NCBI GenBank assembly: GCA_033720695.1
Contig: JAWWCA010000123.1
Coordinates: forward strand, 1-10,886
Source of the DNA: DATGQT01 sp033720695
GTDB taxonomy: Bacteria; Bacteroidota; Rhodothermia; Rhodothermales; Rubricoccaceae
Reading direction: 5' to 3'
DNA length: 10,886 nt
Positions 1 through 6,088 of the stretch are shown piece by piece. The position numbers and the translations under genes are program-made. Position 1 is the first letter of the stretch. Each line of letters begins with the position of its first letter. The notes under the pieces are model-generated. The model saw only the letters and a list, made by a program, of their open reading frames with translations. It was not told where the DNA came from and ran no database searches.

Positions 1-1128
1 GAGGGCGGCGCCCTCTACCTCTTCGCCGCAGGCGGCGTCGAGGTCCAGAACACCGTGCTGTGGGGGAACGCGGCGCCCGTGGGCCCCGAGGTCCACGTCG
101 TGAGCGGGGGCCCGCCCGTGGCCGAGCGCTCCATCGTTGCGGGCGGCTGCCCCACAGGCGCGATCTGCACCGACATCCTCGACACCGACCCCCGGTTCGT
201 CCGCGAACCCTCCCCCGGCGCCGACGGCACGTGGGGCACCGAGGACGACGACTACGGCGACCTGGGGCTCTCGGCGCTCAGCCCCGGCCTCGACGCCGGG
301 CTCACGTCTCTCCTCCCCCCCGACACCTGGGACCTCGACGGCGACGGGGACACGGCCGAACCCCTCCCGCTCGACGCGGCGGGCTCGCCCCGGGTCGAGG
401 GCTCGGAGGTGGACCTCGGCGCCTACGAGCGCGCGGCGCCGGCGGTCGCGGTCGAGGCGCACTCGGCCGCCGACGTCCCGCTCATCCCGGCCGGGGGCGG
501 GCAGTTCGCCTTCACGGTCCGCCTCGTGAACGGGACGAGCCAGCCGCAGACGGTGGAGGCCGGCGTCGCGGCGTACCTCCCCGATGGCTCGGCCTACGGC
601 CCGTTCCGCTCGCGGGCGGCGACGGTGCCGGCAGGCGGCGAGGTCGTGGTGCGGCTCGTGCAGACGGTGCCGGGCGTGGCGCCCTCCGGGGAGTACGAGT
701 ACGTGGTGTTCACGGGGGCGTGGCCGGAGGCGGTCGAGTCGGCCGACGCGTTCGGGTTCCGGAAGGCGCCGGGGGCCGCGAGAGGCCGTCCGGTCGGGGG
801 CGGGTGGTCGCTCGGCGTCGAGTCGGTGGAGGAGGCCGAGGCGAGGGCGCCCGCGTCGGTGGCCGGGGAGGCGCTGACGCTCTCGGTCGCGCCGAACCCG
901 GTGCGGGACCGTGCCGTGGTCGCGCTCACGCTCCCGCGCGCGACTGGGGCGACGGTGGCGCTCTACGACGGGCTGGGGCGACAGGTGGCCGTGCTCCACG
1001 AGGGGGTGCTGGAGGCGGGGGTCCACGAGGTGCCGCTCGACGCCCGTGGCTTCCCCGTTGGCGTCTACGTCCTCCGCGTCCAGGCCTGGGACGTCTCCCA
1101 CGCTGAGCGGGTCACGCTCGTGCGCTGA
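1..1128 (+). CDS. T9SS-sorted secreted protein with choice-of-anchor Q region, C-terminal part (5' truncated)
   Basis: The frame is open from base 1 to TGA at 1126-1128, giving 375 visible residues; the start lies outside the window. The first ~25 residues (ALYLFAAGG, NTVLWGN) look like rungs of a right-handed beta-helix. Residues ~94-143, from SPGLDAG through DLDGDGD to VDLGAYE, match the choice-of-anchor Q region that commonly ends such helices in Bacteroidota. Residues ~145-260 look like an Ig-like beta domain. Residues ~291-375 (VAPNPV near 296-301, then LYDGLGR, GVYVLRV and a basic end VTLVR) form a type A T9SS sorting domain. The protein should therefore cross the inner membrane by Sec and the outer membrane by T9SS, then be released or anchored on the surface. 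Its ligand or enzyme activity cannot be told from this fragment. The gene converges on secG, with a shared hairpin between them. Confidence 0.88.
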   Translation, partial: EGGALYLFAAGGVEVQNTVLWGNAAPVGPEVHVVSGGPPVAERSIVAGGCPTGAICTDILDTDPRFVREPSPGADGTWGTEDDDYGDLGLSALSPGLDAGLTSLLPPDTWDLDGDGDTAEPLPLDAAGSPRVEGSEVDLGAYERAAPAVAVEAHSAADVPLIPAGGGQFAFTVRLVNGTSQPQTVEAGVAAYLPDGSAYGPFRSRAATVPAGGEVVVRLVQTVPGVAPSGEYEYVVFTGAWPEAVESADAFGFRKAPGAARGRPVGGGWSLGVESVEEAEARAPASVAGEALTLSVAPNPVRDRAVVALTLPRATGATVALYDGLGRQVAVLHEGVLEAGVHEVPLDARGFPVGVYVLRVQAWDVSHAERVTLVR

Positions 1129-1156
1129 CGCGTCGCGGAGGCGGGCCCCAACGCGA

Positions 1157-1188
1157 GAGGGCCGCCTGTCCAACGACACGCGGCCCTC
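1157..1188. terminator. Hairpin between convergent genes, probable bidirectional terminator
   Basis: GAGGGCCGC (1157-1165) pairs perfectly with GCGGCCCTC (1180-1188). After one C-C mismatch, TGTC (1167-1170) pairs with GACA (1175-1178) around a CAAC tetraloop. This makes a 13-pair stem in the 87-base gap between the T9SS cargo gene and secG, which face each other. Neither side has a clear T-run, so termination is inferred from position and stem strength. Confidence 0.65.
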
Positions 1189-1215
1189 GTCGAGGCAGGG
1201 GTGTGGCCGGCCCGG

Positions 1216-1623
1216 CTACTCGTCGGACGTCTCCGGGGCCTCCTGAGCGGGCGCGGGCGGCGCGCTGGGCGTCTCGCCCGGGACGTCCGGCCCCGGCGAG
1301 CCCGGCGTCACCGGCACGGCGCCCGGCGCCTCGGTGCCCGGCGCCTCGATGGGCTGGTCCTCGAGCCGCTCCTGGAGGATGCTCCGCGCGTCGTCGTTGC
1401 CGATCGTGAACGGGGCCAGGAAGCAGAGCACGATGAGCGCCGTGCCGAGCGTCCACGTCGCCTTCTCCAGGAAGTCGGGGGCCTGGCGGGCGCCGAGGAT
1501 CTGGGTGGCCTGACCGCCGGCGGCGATGCCGGCGAGGCCGCCGCCCTTGCCGCTCTGGAGCAGGATCACGACGCTGAGGAGGATCGCGACGAGGAGGATG
1601 ACGAGGACGAGGAGCGTGAACAT
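1216..1623 (-). CDS. secG: SecG, preprotein translocase subunit
   Basis: 135 residues, starting at the ATG complementary to 1621-1623. SecG sits beside SecYE in the inner membrane and helps SecA-driven export. Two hydrophobic helices are visible, at ~2-22 (FTLLVLVILLVAILLSVVILL) split here only for display, and at ~57-73. Between them lies the family hallmark QSGKGGGLAG with GGQATQILGAR (residues 23-46) and then the FLEKATW motif. After a short basic/acidic stretch (DDARSILQERLEDQ), residues ~91-135 form a Pro/Glu/Ala-rich acidic tail that extends the protein beyond the usual ~75-110 residues; Bacteroidota SecG proteins often vary here. No Shine-Dalgarno site is seen. The Nudix gene upstream ends in its own hairpin, and a promoter-like element lies 57 bases before the start, so secG is probably transcribed alone. 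Confidence 0.95.
   Translation of the reverse strand: MFTLLVLVILLVAILLSVVILLQSGKGGGLAGIAAGGQATQILGARQAPDFLEKATWTLGTALIVLCFLAPFTIGNDDARSILQERLEDQPIEAPGTEAPGAVPVTPGSPGPDVPGETPSAPPAPAQEAPETSDE
1321..1350. repeat. 15-bp tandem duplication within secG tail
   Basis: GCCCGGCGCCTCGGT (1321-1335) is followed directly by GCCCGGCGCCTCGAT (1336-1350), two copies differing in the last three bases. On the coding (minus) strand they encode the repeated pentapeptide (I/T)EAPG in the acidic SecG tail. This suggests the tail grew by in-frame slippage. Confidence 0.8.
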
Positions 1624-1657
1624 CGCCGGGGAGGCTCGTGGGGGTCTGAAGCGACAG

Positions 1658-1673
1658 CGGCGGAGGGCCGCCG
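1658..1673 (-). other. Hairpin in the secG 5' leader
   Basis: CGGCGG (1658-1663) pairs with CCGCCG (1668-1673) around a 4-base loop. It lies between the promoter-like element at 1680-1687 and the secG ATG, so it would sit in the 5' leader of the mRNA. Any regulatory role is speculative; in such GC-rich DNA a stem this short can occur by chance. Confidence 0.3.
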
Positions 1674-1679
1674 AAGCAT

Positions 1680-1687
1680 GCAAGCTA
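1680..1687 (-). promoter_or_regulatory. Promoter-like -7 element for secG
   Basis: On the minus strand this reads TAGCTTGC, close to the Bacteroidota -7 consensus TAnnTTTG. A TTG triplet, a possible -33 element, lies about 21 bases further upstream on the same strand. The element is 57 bases before the secG ATG and beyond the hairpin that ends the Nudix gene, where a promoter is expected. Confidence 0.4.
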
Positions 1688-1749
1688 CGCTCCGCCTCGA
1701 CCGGACGGCAACGCGCGCGCCGTTGGACCCGGGCAAGGTGCCGTGAAAT

Positions 1750-1768
1750 CGGGCGCGGCCCGCGCCCG
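1750..1768 (-). terminator. Terminator hairpin after the Nudix hydrolase gene
   Basis: CGGGCGCG (1750-1757) pairs perfectly with CGCGCCCG (1761-1768) around a 3-base loop, 13 bases past the stop of the Nudix gene. In the minus-strand transcript the stem is followed by AUUUCACGG, a short U-run. This fits intrinsic termination before the secG promoter region. Confidence 0.6.
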
Positions 1769-1781
1769 GGGCCGCCCCGCG

Positions 1782-2330
1782 CTACCGATCCCGGGTCTCC
1801 AGGAACGCCTGGACGACGAGGAGCGCCACGGTGCTCTTGGCGTCGAGGACCTCGCCCCGGCGGGCCATCGCGACGGCCTCGGCGAGCGGCATCCGCACCG
1901 GCACCAGGAACTCGTCGTCCTCGGACGCGCGCTCGACCGCCGACAGGTCCTCGGCGAGGAAGAGGTGGATCACCTCGTCGCTGTAGCCGATGCAGGGGTA
2001 GGTCTCCCCTACGCGCGTGAGCCGCGCCGCCGTGTGGCCCACCTCCTCCTCCAGCTCCCGCCGGGCGACGTCCTCGGGGTCCTCGCCGTCCTCGTCCAGC
2101 TTGCCGGCCGGCACCTCCAGGAACTCCCGTCGCGGCGGGTACCGGAACTGGCGCACGAGGAGCGTCGAGCCGTTGGGGAACAGCGGGACAACGGCCGCGG
2201 CGCCGGGGTGGTGGATCCACTCCCGCACCGACGTCCCGCCGTCCGGCAGCTCGACGGTGTCGCGGTAGGCCCGGAGCAGCACGCCGTCGAGGATCTGCTC
2301 GCTGGCCGTCGTCTTCTCGGTGAGGTCCAT
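1782..2330 (-). CDS. Nudix hydrolase, ADP-ribose pyrophosphatase type
   Basis: 182 residues from the ATG complementary to 2328-2330. An ATG 13 codons upstream (2369) would add only a Pro-rich stretch and is less likely. Such enzymes split ADP-ribose (or related nucleotide sugars) into AMP and a sugar phosphate with Mg2+. The Nudix box runs from G76 to G98: E83, then R91-E92-L93, E95, E96 and G98, as in the consensus. The spacing from G76 to E83 is six residues rather than the usual five (GKLDEDGE). Flanking signatures fit the ADP-ribose pyrophosphatase group: VRQFRYPPRREFLEVPAGK (59-77) before the box and YPCIGYSDE (111-119) after it, the latter like the conserved YPxxGxSxE. The substrate is inferred. 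The Omp85 gene lies 57 bases upstream on the same strand; co-transcription is possible but unproven. Confidence 0.9.
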   Translation of the reverse strand: MDLTEKTTASEQILDGVLLRAYRDTVELPDGGTSVREWIHHPGAAAVVPLFPNGSTLLVRQFRYPPRREFLEVPAGKLDEDGEDPEDVARRELEEEVGHTAARLTRVGETYPCIGYSDEVIHLFLAEDLSAVERASEDDEFLVPVRMPLAEAVAMARRGEVLDAKSTVALLVVQAFLETRDR

Positions 2331-2387
2331 CGGGGTCGGGGGGTCGGGACAGAGGCGGGGCCCTTGCACTGCCCAGCGCGCCCTTTG

Positions 2388-4163
2388 TTACAGGCCCACG
2401 CTGAGCCCCACGTGGACCTTCCCCTCGCTGGGACCGAGGTCGGGGCTCAGGGCGTAGGTCACGGTCACGAGGCCGAGCGGCGTGGCGTACTGCACGCCCG
2501 CCCCATAGCCCGGCAGCCACGACGTCTCGGCGGCCAGGCCCGGGAGCGGCGGGCGGTCGAGGTAGCCGAGGTCGGCGAAGGCGAAGGCGAACGAGGTGCG
2601 GTCGAGCCGGTAGCGGACCTCGGCGAGGGCGCGGGCCACGACGCGGCCGGCGAAGCGGTCCTCGTCGTAGCCGCGCAGCGAGGCCGCCCCCCCGAAGCGG
2701 AAGAGGTCGCCCTCGTCGTAGACCGCCGGGGCGTCGCCGCCCGCGGCCCGCCCGCCGAGGAGCACCGACGCCTCGCCGCCCACCACGAGGCTCTGCCGCC
2801 TCAGGAGGGGGACGAACAGGCGGCCGGCCGCGAGGAGCCGCTGCTGCCGCACGCTCACGGGCTCGGCGAAGCCCGCCGTGTCGGCGGGGAGGCTGCGCCG
2901 CTTGAGCCCCTGCTCCACGAGCGCCTCGACCCAGAGCCCGCGCCGGGGCGCGAACGGGTGGTCGAGCCGCCGGTACCGGAGGCCGACGCCGCCGAAGACG
3001 GCTCGGGAGGCCGCCACGCGGGGCCGCCCCTCCACCGTCTGCGCGCCGAAGAACCCCGGCTCCACCTGCTCCCGGCTGACACTCGCCAGCAGGGCGAGGC
3101 CCGGCGCGAGGCCGTAGCCGACCTCGGCGCGGAAGCGCGACCGCGCGAACGTGGAGTCCTGGGTGTAGCCGTCGAAGGCGCCCTCCAGGCTCAGCGGCAG
3201 CCCCAGCACGAAGGGGTCGGCGGCCCGCACCTCGACCTCGGAGGCGAGGCCGGGGTTGCGGACGAGCCGGAGCCGGAGCAGCCGCCCGCCGCCGAAGAGG
3301 TTCCGCAGCTCGATCCGCCCGTTGCCGACGACCGAGCCGTCGCGCCCCTCGGCCGGCGGGAGGTACCCGAGGACGAGGTCGAACACGCCCGGCGGCCCCT
3401 CCTCCACCGGCACCCGGACGACCGCCCCGCTGTCGGCCAGGACGAGCGACGGCGGCCCGACCGAGGCGAAGAGGCCCGTCGCCTCCAGGTCGGCCCGGAT
3501 GTCGGCGGGGGCGTAGGGCACGAGGGCACGTCCGGGCGTCAGCCCCGCCACGCGCGCCGCGTACCGGCCGCTCGTCCGCCGCGCCCCGTCCAGCTCCACG
3601 CCGAGGAGCCGGAGCATCCGCCCCTCGACCACGCGGAGCGCGATGTCGACGGCAGGCGCCTCGCCGGCCGGGATGAGCGTGAGGGCGGGCCGGACCTGCG
3701 CGAGGGGGTAGCCGAGGCGCTCGTAGCGGACCAGGAGCGCGTCGAGGTCGCGGTCGAGCGCGGCGGGGTCGTAGGGCCGGCCCGCGCGGGTCTCGGCCGT
3801 GTCGAGGAAGGCCTCGGCATCGAGCGCGGCGGTTCCGGTGAGCCGGAGGTCGGCGACGACCGGGCGGGGCCCGCGCGTGGCGAAGAGCGTCGGGAGCCCG
3901 TCCCCGACGGCGGCCGAGTCGATCCGGGCGAGGAGGAACCCCTGGCCCTGGAGATAGGCGAGGGCATGCGCCGCGGCGGCCTCGGCGCTGTCGGCCGGCA
4001 CCGGGCGCAGGGGCGCCCACGCCACCGTGTCGCCGTCGGCGACGAGGCGCCACGGGGGCGCCTGCGCGCCGAGCGGAGCGGCCCCCGTCGCGGTGAGGGC
4101 GAGGAGCAGGACCACGCCGGCCGGCCGGCGTATCTTCCGGCCGCCTCTTCGTCCCCCCCGCAT
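2388..4163 (-). CDS. Omp85-superfamily (BamA/TamA-type) outer membrane protein
   Basis: 591 residues if it starts at the ATG complementary to 4161-4163. That start gives a good Sec signal peptide: an Arg-rich n-region (1-13), hydrophobic core ~15-30, and cleavage near GAQA (32-35). Upstream ATGs (4181, 4301) would put a long non-hydrophobic leader before it. Residues ~56-100, ~101-180 and ~181-256 resemble POTRA modules (RLTGTAALDAEAFLDTAE, VRYERLGYPLAQV, VEGRMLRLLGVELDG). From ~257 on there is a beta-barrel with alternating hydrophobic strands. SLRGYDEDRF (495-504) matches the Omp85 loop-6 VRGF/Y signature. The family inserts or translocates proteins or lipids across the outer membrane. At this size it is shorter than typical BamA (~800 residues), so a TamA-like or lineage-specific paralogue is more likely than the essential BamA. 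The last residue is Leu (VGLSVGL), not the usual aromatic of a beta-signal. Confidence 0.87.
   Translation of the reverse strand: MRGGRRGGRKIRRPAGVVLLLALTATGAAPLGAQAPPWRLVADGDTVAWAPLRPVPADSAEAAAAHALAYLQGQGFLLARIDSAAVGDGLPTLFATRGPRPVVADLRLTGTAALDAEAFLDTAETRAGRPYDPAALDRDLDALLVRYERLGYPLAQVRPALTLIPAGEAPAVDIALRVVEGRMLRLLGVELDGARRTSGRYAARVAGLTPGRALVPYAPADIRADLEATGLFASVGPPSLVLADSGAVVRVPVEEGPPGVFDLVLGYLPPAEGRDGSVVGNGRIELRNLFGGGRLLRLRLVRNPGLASEVEVRAADPFVLGLPLSLEGAFDGYTQDSTFARSRFRAEVGYGLAPGLALLASVSREQVEPGFFGAQTVEGRPRVAASRAVFGGVGLRYRRLDHPFAPRRGLWVEALVEQGLKRRSLPADTAGFAEPVSVRQQRLLAAGRLFVPLLRRQSLVVGGEASVLLGGRAAGGDAPAVYDEGDLFRFGGAASLRGYDEDRFAGRVVARALAEVRYRLDRTSFAFAFADLGYLDRPPLPGLAAETSWLPGYGAGVQYATPLGLVTVTYALSPDLGPSEGKVHVGLSVGL
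4122..4143 (+). promoter_or_regulatory. Promoter-like TATCTT inside a 7-bp inverted repeat, upstream of the secreted-protein/mutY genes
   Basis: CGGCCGG (4122-4128) and CCGGCCG (4137-4143) are perfect inverted arms. The 8-base centre contains TATCTT (4131-4136), which fits the TAnnTT core of the Bacteroidota -7 element and ends 25 bases before the ATG at 4162. A 14-base palindrome GCCGGCCGGCCGGC (4116-4129) overlaps the left arm. The site lies inside the signal-peptide codons of the divergent Omp85 gene. Promoter and operator roles are inferred. Confidence 0.35.
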
Positions 4164-4503
4164 GCGCTTGCCTCTCGTCATCCTGGTCGTGCTGTCCCTG
4201 TGGGCGACCGCGCCGGACGCGCGGCCCGTCGCGCCGCCGGCCCCGCCGGCGGTCGCGGCCGACACGATACGCACGACGGTGCAGGCCGGCGAGGCCCTCA
4301 TCGTGGCCCTCCCGGCCGAGCACGACGGCCGCGAGGCGACGTACCGCGTGGCTGAGGCGCCGGCCCTCTCGTGGCTCGTCGACCGCTCGTTCTACTGGCA
4401 GACGCTCCCCTCCGAGCGGGGCCTCCGGCTCGTCCGCTTCGAGCGCACCGCCGGCGGCGCCCGCAGCGAGTTCGTCGTCGCCGTCGAGGTCGTGGGCGGC
4501 TAG
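4162..4503 (+). CDS. Small secreted Ig-like protein, unknown function
   Basis: 113 residues. The N-terminus (MRLPLVILVVLSLW, then ATAPDARPVA) is a typical Sec signal peptide with cleavage somewhere around residues 20-33, which supports the ATG at 4162. The mature ~80 residues alternate hydrophobic and polar as in a beta-sandwich. TVQAGEALIVALPAE, then TYRVAEAPALSWL, then VRFERT and FVVAVEVV resemble single Ig/cadherin-like (He_PIG-type) modules found in Bacteroidota secreted proteins. It is probably periplasmic or surface-exposed; no catalytic residues or lipobox Cys are seen. Its ATG shares CATG with the divergent Omp85 gene, and only one base separates its TAG from the GTG of mutY, so it is likely co-transcribed and translationally coupled with mutY. 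I do not recognise a named family with certainty. Confidence 0.75.
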   Translation: MRLPLVILVVLSLWATAPDARPVAPPAPPAVAADTIRTTVQAGEALIVALPAEHDGREATYRVAEAPALSWLVDRSFYWQTLPSERGLRLVRFERTAGGARSEFVVAVEVVGG

Positions 4504-4504
4504 G

Positions 4505-5659
4505 GTGGCGCGCGGGGACGATCTCGCCGACGCCCTCACGGACCGCGTCGCGCCGCGCCACGAGCAGCACTTCCGCGGGACCCTCCTCGACTGGTTCGAG
4601 CGGGTGCGGCGCCCCCTCCCGTGGCGCGCCGAGGACGCCGACGGCCGGCGCGACCCCTACCGCGTGTGGCTCGCCGAGGTGATGCTCCAGCAGACGCGCG
4701 TGGACACGGCCTGGCCCTACTTCGAGCGGTTCACCCAGGCGTTCCCGACGGTCGAGGCCCTCGCCGCGGCCGACCTCGACGCCGTGCTCAAGCAGTGGGA
4801 GGGGCTGGGGTACTACTCCCGCGCCCGCAACCTCCACCGCGCTGCCCGGGTCGTCGTCGAGGCCCACGGCGGCCGGATCCCGGACACCGAGGCGGCCGTC
4901 CGCGCCCTCCCCGGCGTGGGCGACTACACCGCCGCCGCCGTCCTCTCGCTCGCCTTCGGCCGCCCCTTCGCCGTCCTCGACGGCAACGTCGTCCGCGTCC
5001 TCGCCCGCGTCTTCGCCGTCGCGGCCGACGCCAAGAAGGGGCCGACGCGGCGGGCCCTCCAGGCCGTCGCCGACCGCCTCCTCGACCGGACCCGACCGGG
5101 CGCGTTCAACGAAGCCGTGATGGAGCTCGGCGCCACGGTCTGCACGCCGAAGGCGCCGGCCTGCGGGCGGTGCCCGCTCCGCCCCGTCTGTGCCGCCGCG
5201 GCCGAGGGCGACCCCGAGCGCTACCCCGTCACCGCCAAGAAGCCCCCGGTGCCCCACCACGACGTCGTCGTGGGCGTGGTCGAGGACGCGGCGGGGCGGG
5301 TGCTGATCCAGCGGCGCCCCGAGGACGCGCTCCTGGGCGGCCTCTGGGAGTTCCCCGGCGGCAAGCGGGGGCCGGGCGAGGCGCTGGCGGAGGCGTGCCG
5401 CCGCGAGCTGCGCGAGGAGCTCGGCATCGAGGTCGAGGTGGGCGAGCCGTTCGCCCCCATCGCCCACGCCTACACCCACTTCCGCATCACGCTGTACGCC
5501 TTCCGGTGCCGGCTCACCGCGGGCGAGCCCGTCTCGGCGAGCGAGCAACCCCTCGCCTGGGTCGGGGTCGAGGCGCTCGACGACTACGCGTTCCCGCGCG
5601 CCAACCGGCGCCTCATCGAGGCGCTGCGCGACCGGCAGCGGAACCCGACGCTGTTCTGA
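4505..5659 (+). CDS. mutY: MutY adenine DNA glycosylase with intact MutT-like Nudix domain
   Basis: 384 residues from a GTG start one base after the preceding stop. MutY removes adenine mispaired with 8-oxoguanine, preventing G:C to T:A mutations. Catalytic glutamate E58 lies in WLAEVMLQQTRVD. The helix-hairpin-helix is LPGVGDYTAAAVLSLAF (135-151), with Tyr141 where Nth enzymes have the Lys nucleophile, as expected for MutY. Catalytic Asp159 is in VLDGNVVR. The 4Fe-4S ligands C213, C220, C223 and C229 follow the C-x6-C-x2-C-x5-C spacing. The C-terminal domain (~250-375) is the 8-oxoG-sensing Nudix-fold domain, with AYTHF (322-326) at the position of the FSH recognition loop. Unusually, this domain keeps a full Nudix box: G286, E292, R300-E301-L302, E304-E305, G307-I308. 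E. coli MutY has lost it. A second activity hydrolysing 8-oxo-dGTP is therefore possible. Confidence 0.96.
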   Translation: MARGDDLADALTDRVAPRHEQHFRGTLLDWFERVRRPLPWRAEDADGRRDPYRVWLAEVMLQQTRVDTAWPYFERFTQAFPTVEALAAADLDAVLKQWEGLGYYSRARNLHRAARVVVEAHGGRIPDTEAAVRALPGVGDYTAAAVLSLAFGRPFAVLDGNVVRVLARVFAVAADAKKGPTRRALQAVADRLLDRTRPGAFNEAVMELGATVCTPKAPACGRCPLRPVCAAAAEGDPERYPVTAKKPPVPHHDVVVGVVEDAAGRVLIQRRPEDALLGGLWEFPGGKRGPGEALAEACRRELREELGIEVEVGEPFAPIAHAYTHFRITLYAFRCRLTAGEPVSASEQPLAWVGVEALDDYAFPRANRRLIEALRDRQRNPTLF

Positions 5660-5668
5660 GCGCCGCGC

Positions 5669-5693
5669 CTACTCCTCGACCGACTCGGAGTAG
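5669..5693. terminator. Inverted repeat between convergent mutY and STAS genes
   Basis: CTACTCC (5669-5675) and GGAGTAG (5687-5693) are perfect inverted arms around an 11-base loop, starting 9 bases after the mutY stop. The left arm includes the stop codon of the minus-strand STAS gene and the rest covers its last codons. The position fits a terminator for mutY; there is no T-run and the stem is only 7 bp. Confidence 0.4.
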
Positions 5694-6025
5694 CTCTTGA
5701 CCGCCTCGTCGACGGTCGGGTAGAGCGTGAACACCTCGCCGAGCAGCCGCGTCATGAGGAAGAGGTTGCGGACGCGGGCCTCGACGCGCGCGAGGCGGAG
5801 GTCGCCGCCCTCGGCCCGGAGCGCCTCGGCCTCGGCGATGAGGACGCCGATGCCGGAGGAGTCCATGAGCGTGGTCTCGCCGAGGTCCAGCACGAAGTTC
5901 TTCTTCCCGTCGGCGCGGAGGTCGGCCATCTCCTCGCGGAACTGCTCGCCCTGGATGCTGCCGAAGAACTCGCCCTTGGGCGTGATGACGACGGCGTTGT
6001 AGCGTTCGGTGATCGGAAAAGCCAT
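5669..6025 (-). CDS. STAS-domain anti-sigma factor antagonist
   Basis: 118 residues, a single STAS domain of the usual SpoIIAA/RsbV size. These proteins bind a serine-kinase anti-sigma factor (or similar partner) in their unphosphorylated form and release the sigma factor or downstream target. The phosphorylation loop is LMDSSGIGVLIAEAE (53-67), with Ser56 aligning with Ser58 of B. subtilis SpoIIAA; it lies after the strand FVLDLGE (44-50). Early strands are AVVITPKGEFFG (11-22). No cognate kinase (RsbW/SpoIIAB type), PP2C phosphatase or sigma factor is in the window, so the partner is unknown. The gene converges on mutY with a 9-base gap and is divergent from the membrane-protein gene at 6144. 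Confidence 0.93.
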   Translation of the reverse strand: MAFPITERYNAVVITPKGEFFGSIQGEQFREEMADLRADGKKNFVLDLGETTLMDSSGIGVLIAEAEALRAEGGDLRLARVEARVRNLFLMTRLLGEVFTLYPTVDEAVKSYSESVEE

Positions 6026-6088
6026 GGGAATCAGCGTGGGGTGGAGAGACGGGGCGCCGTACGAGCCCGTGGGAGCAGGGTTACGGAT

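Noticed and set aside
1743..4355. An 870-codon open frame on the plus strand across the Nudix and Omp85 genes
   Set aside because: It is antisense to two well-supported genes; its Arg/Gly/Glu/His-rich translation has no domain and reflects third-position GC in the true genes.
1624..4539. A minus-strand frame continuous with secG and running back through the Nudix and Omp85 regions
   Set aside because: Only its last 135 codons look like a protein (SecG). The rest is low-complexity Arg/Pro/Gly in a wrong frame; stop codons are simply rare in this GC-rich DNA.
4298..5548. A 416-codon minus-strand frame across mutY
   Set aside because: Antisense shadow of mutY with Gly/Arg/Glu/Val-rich, domain-free translation.
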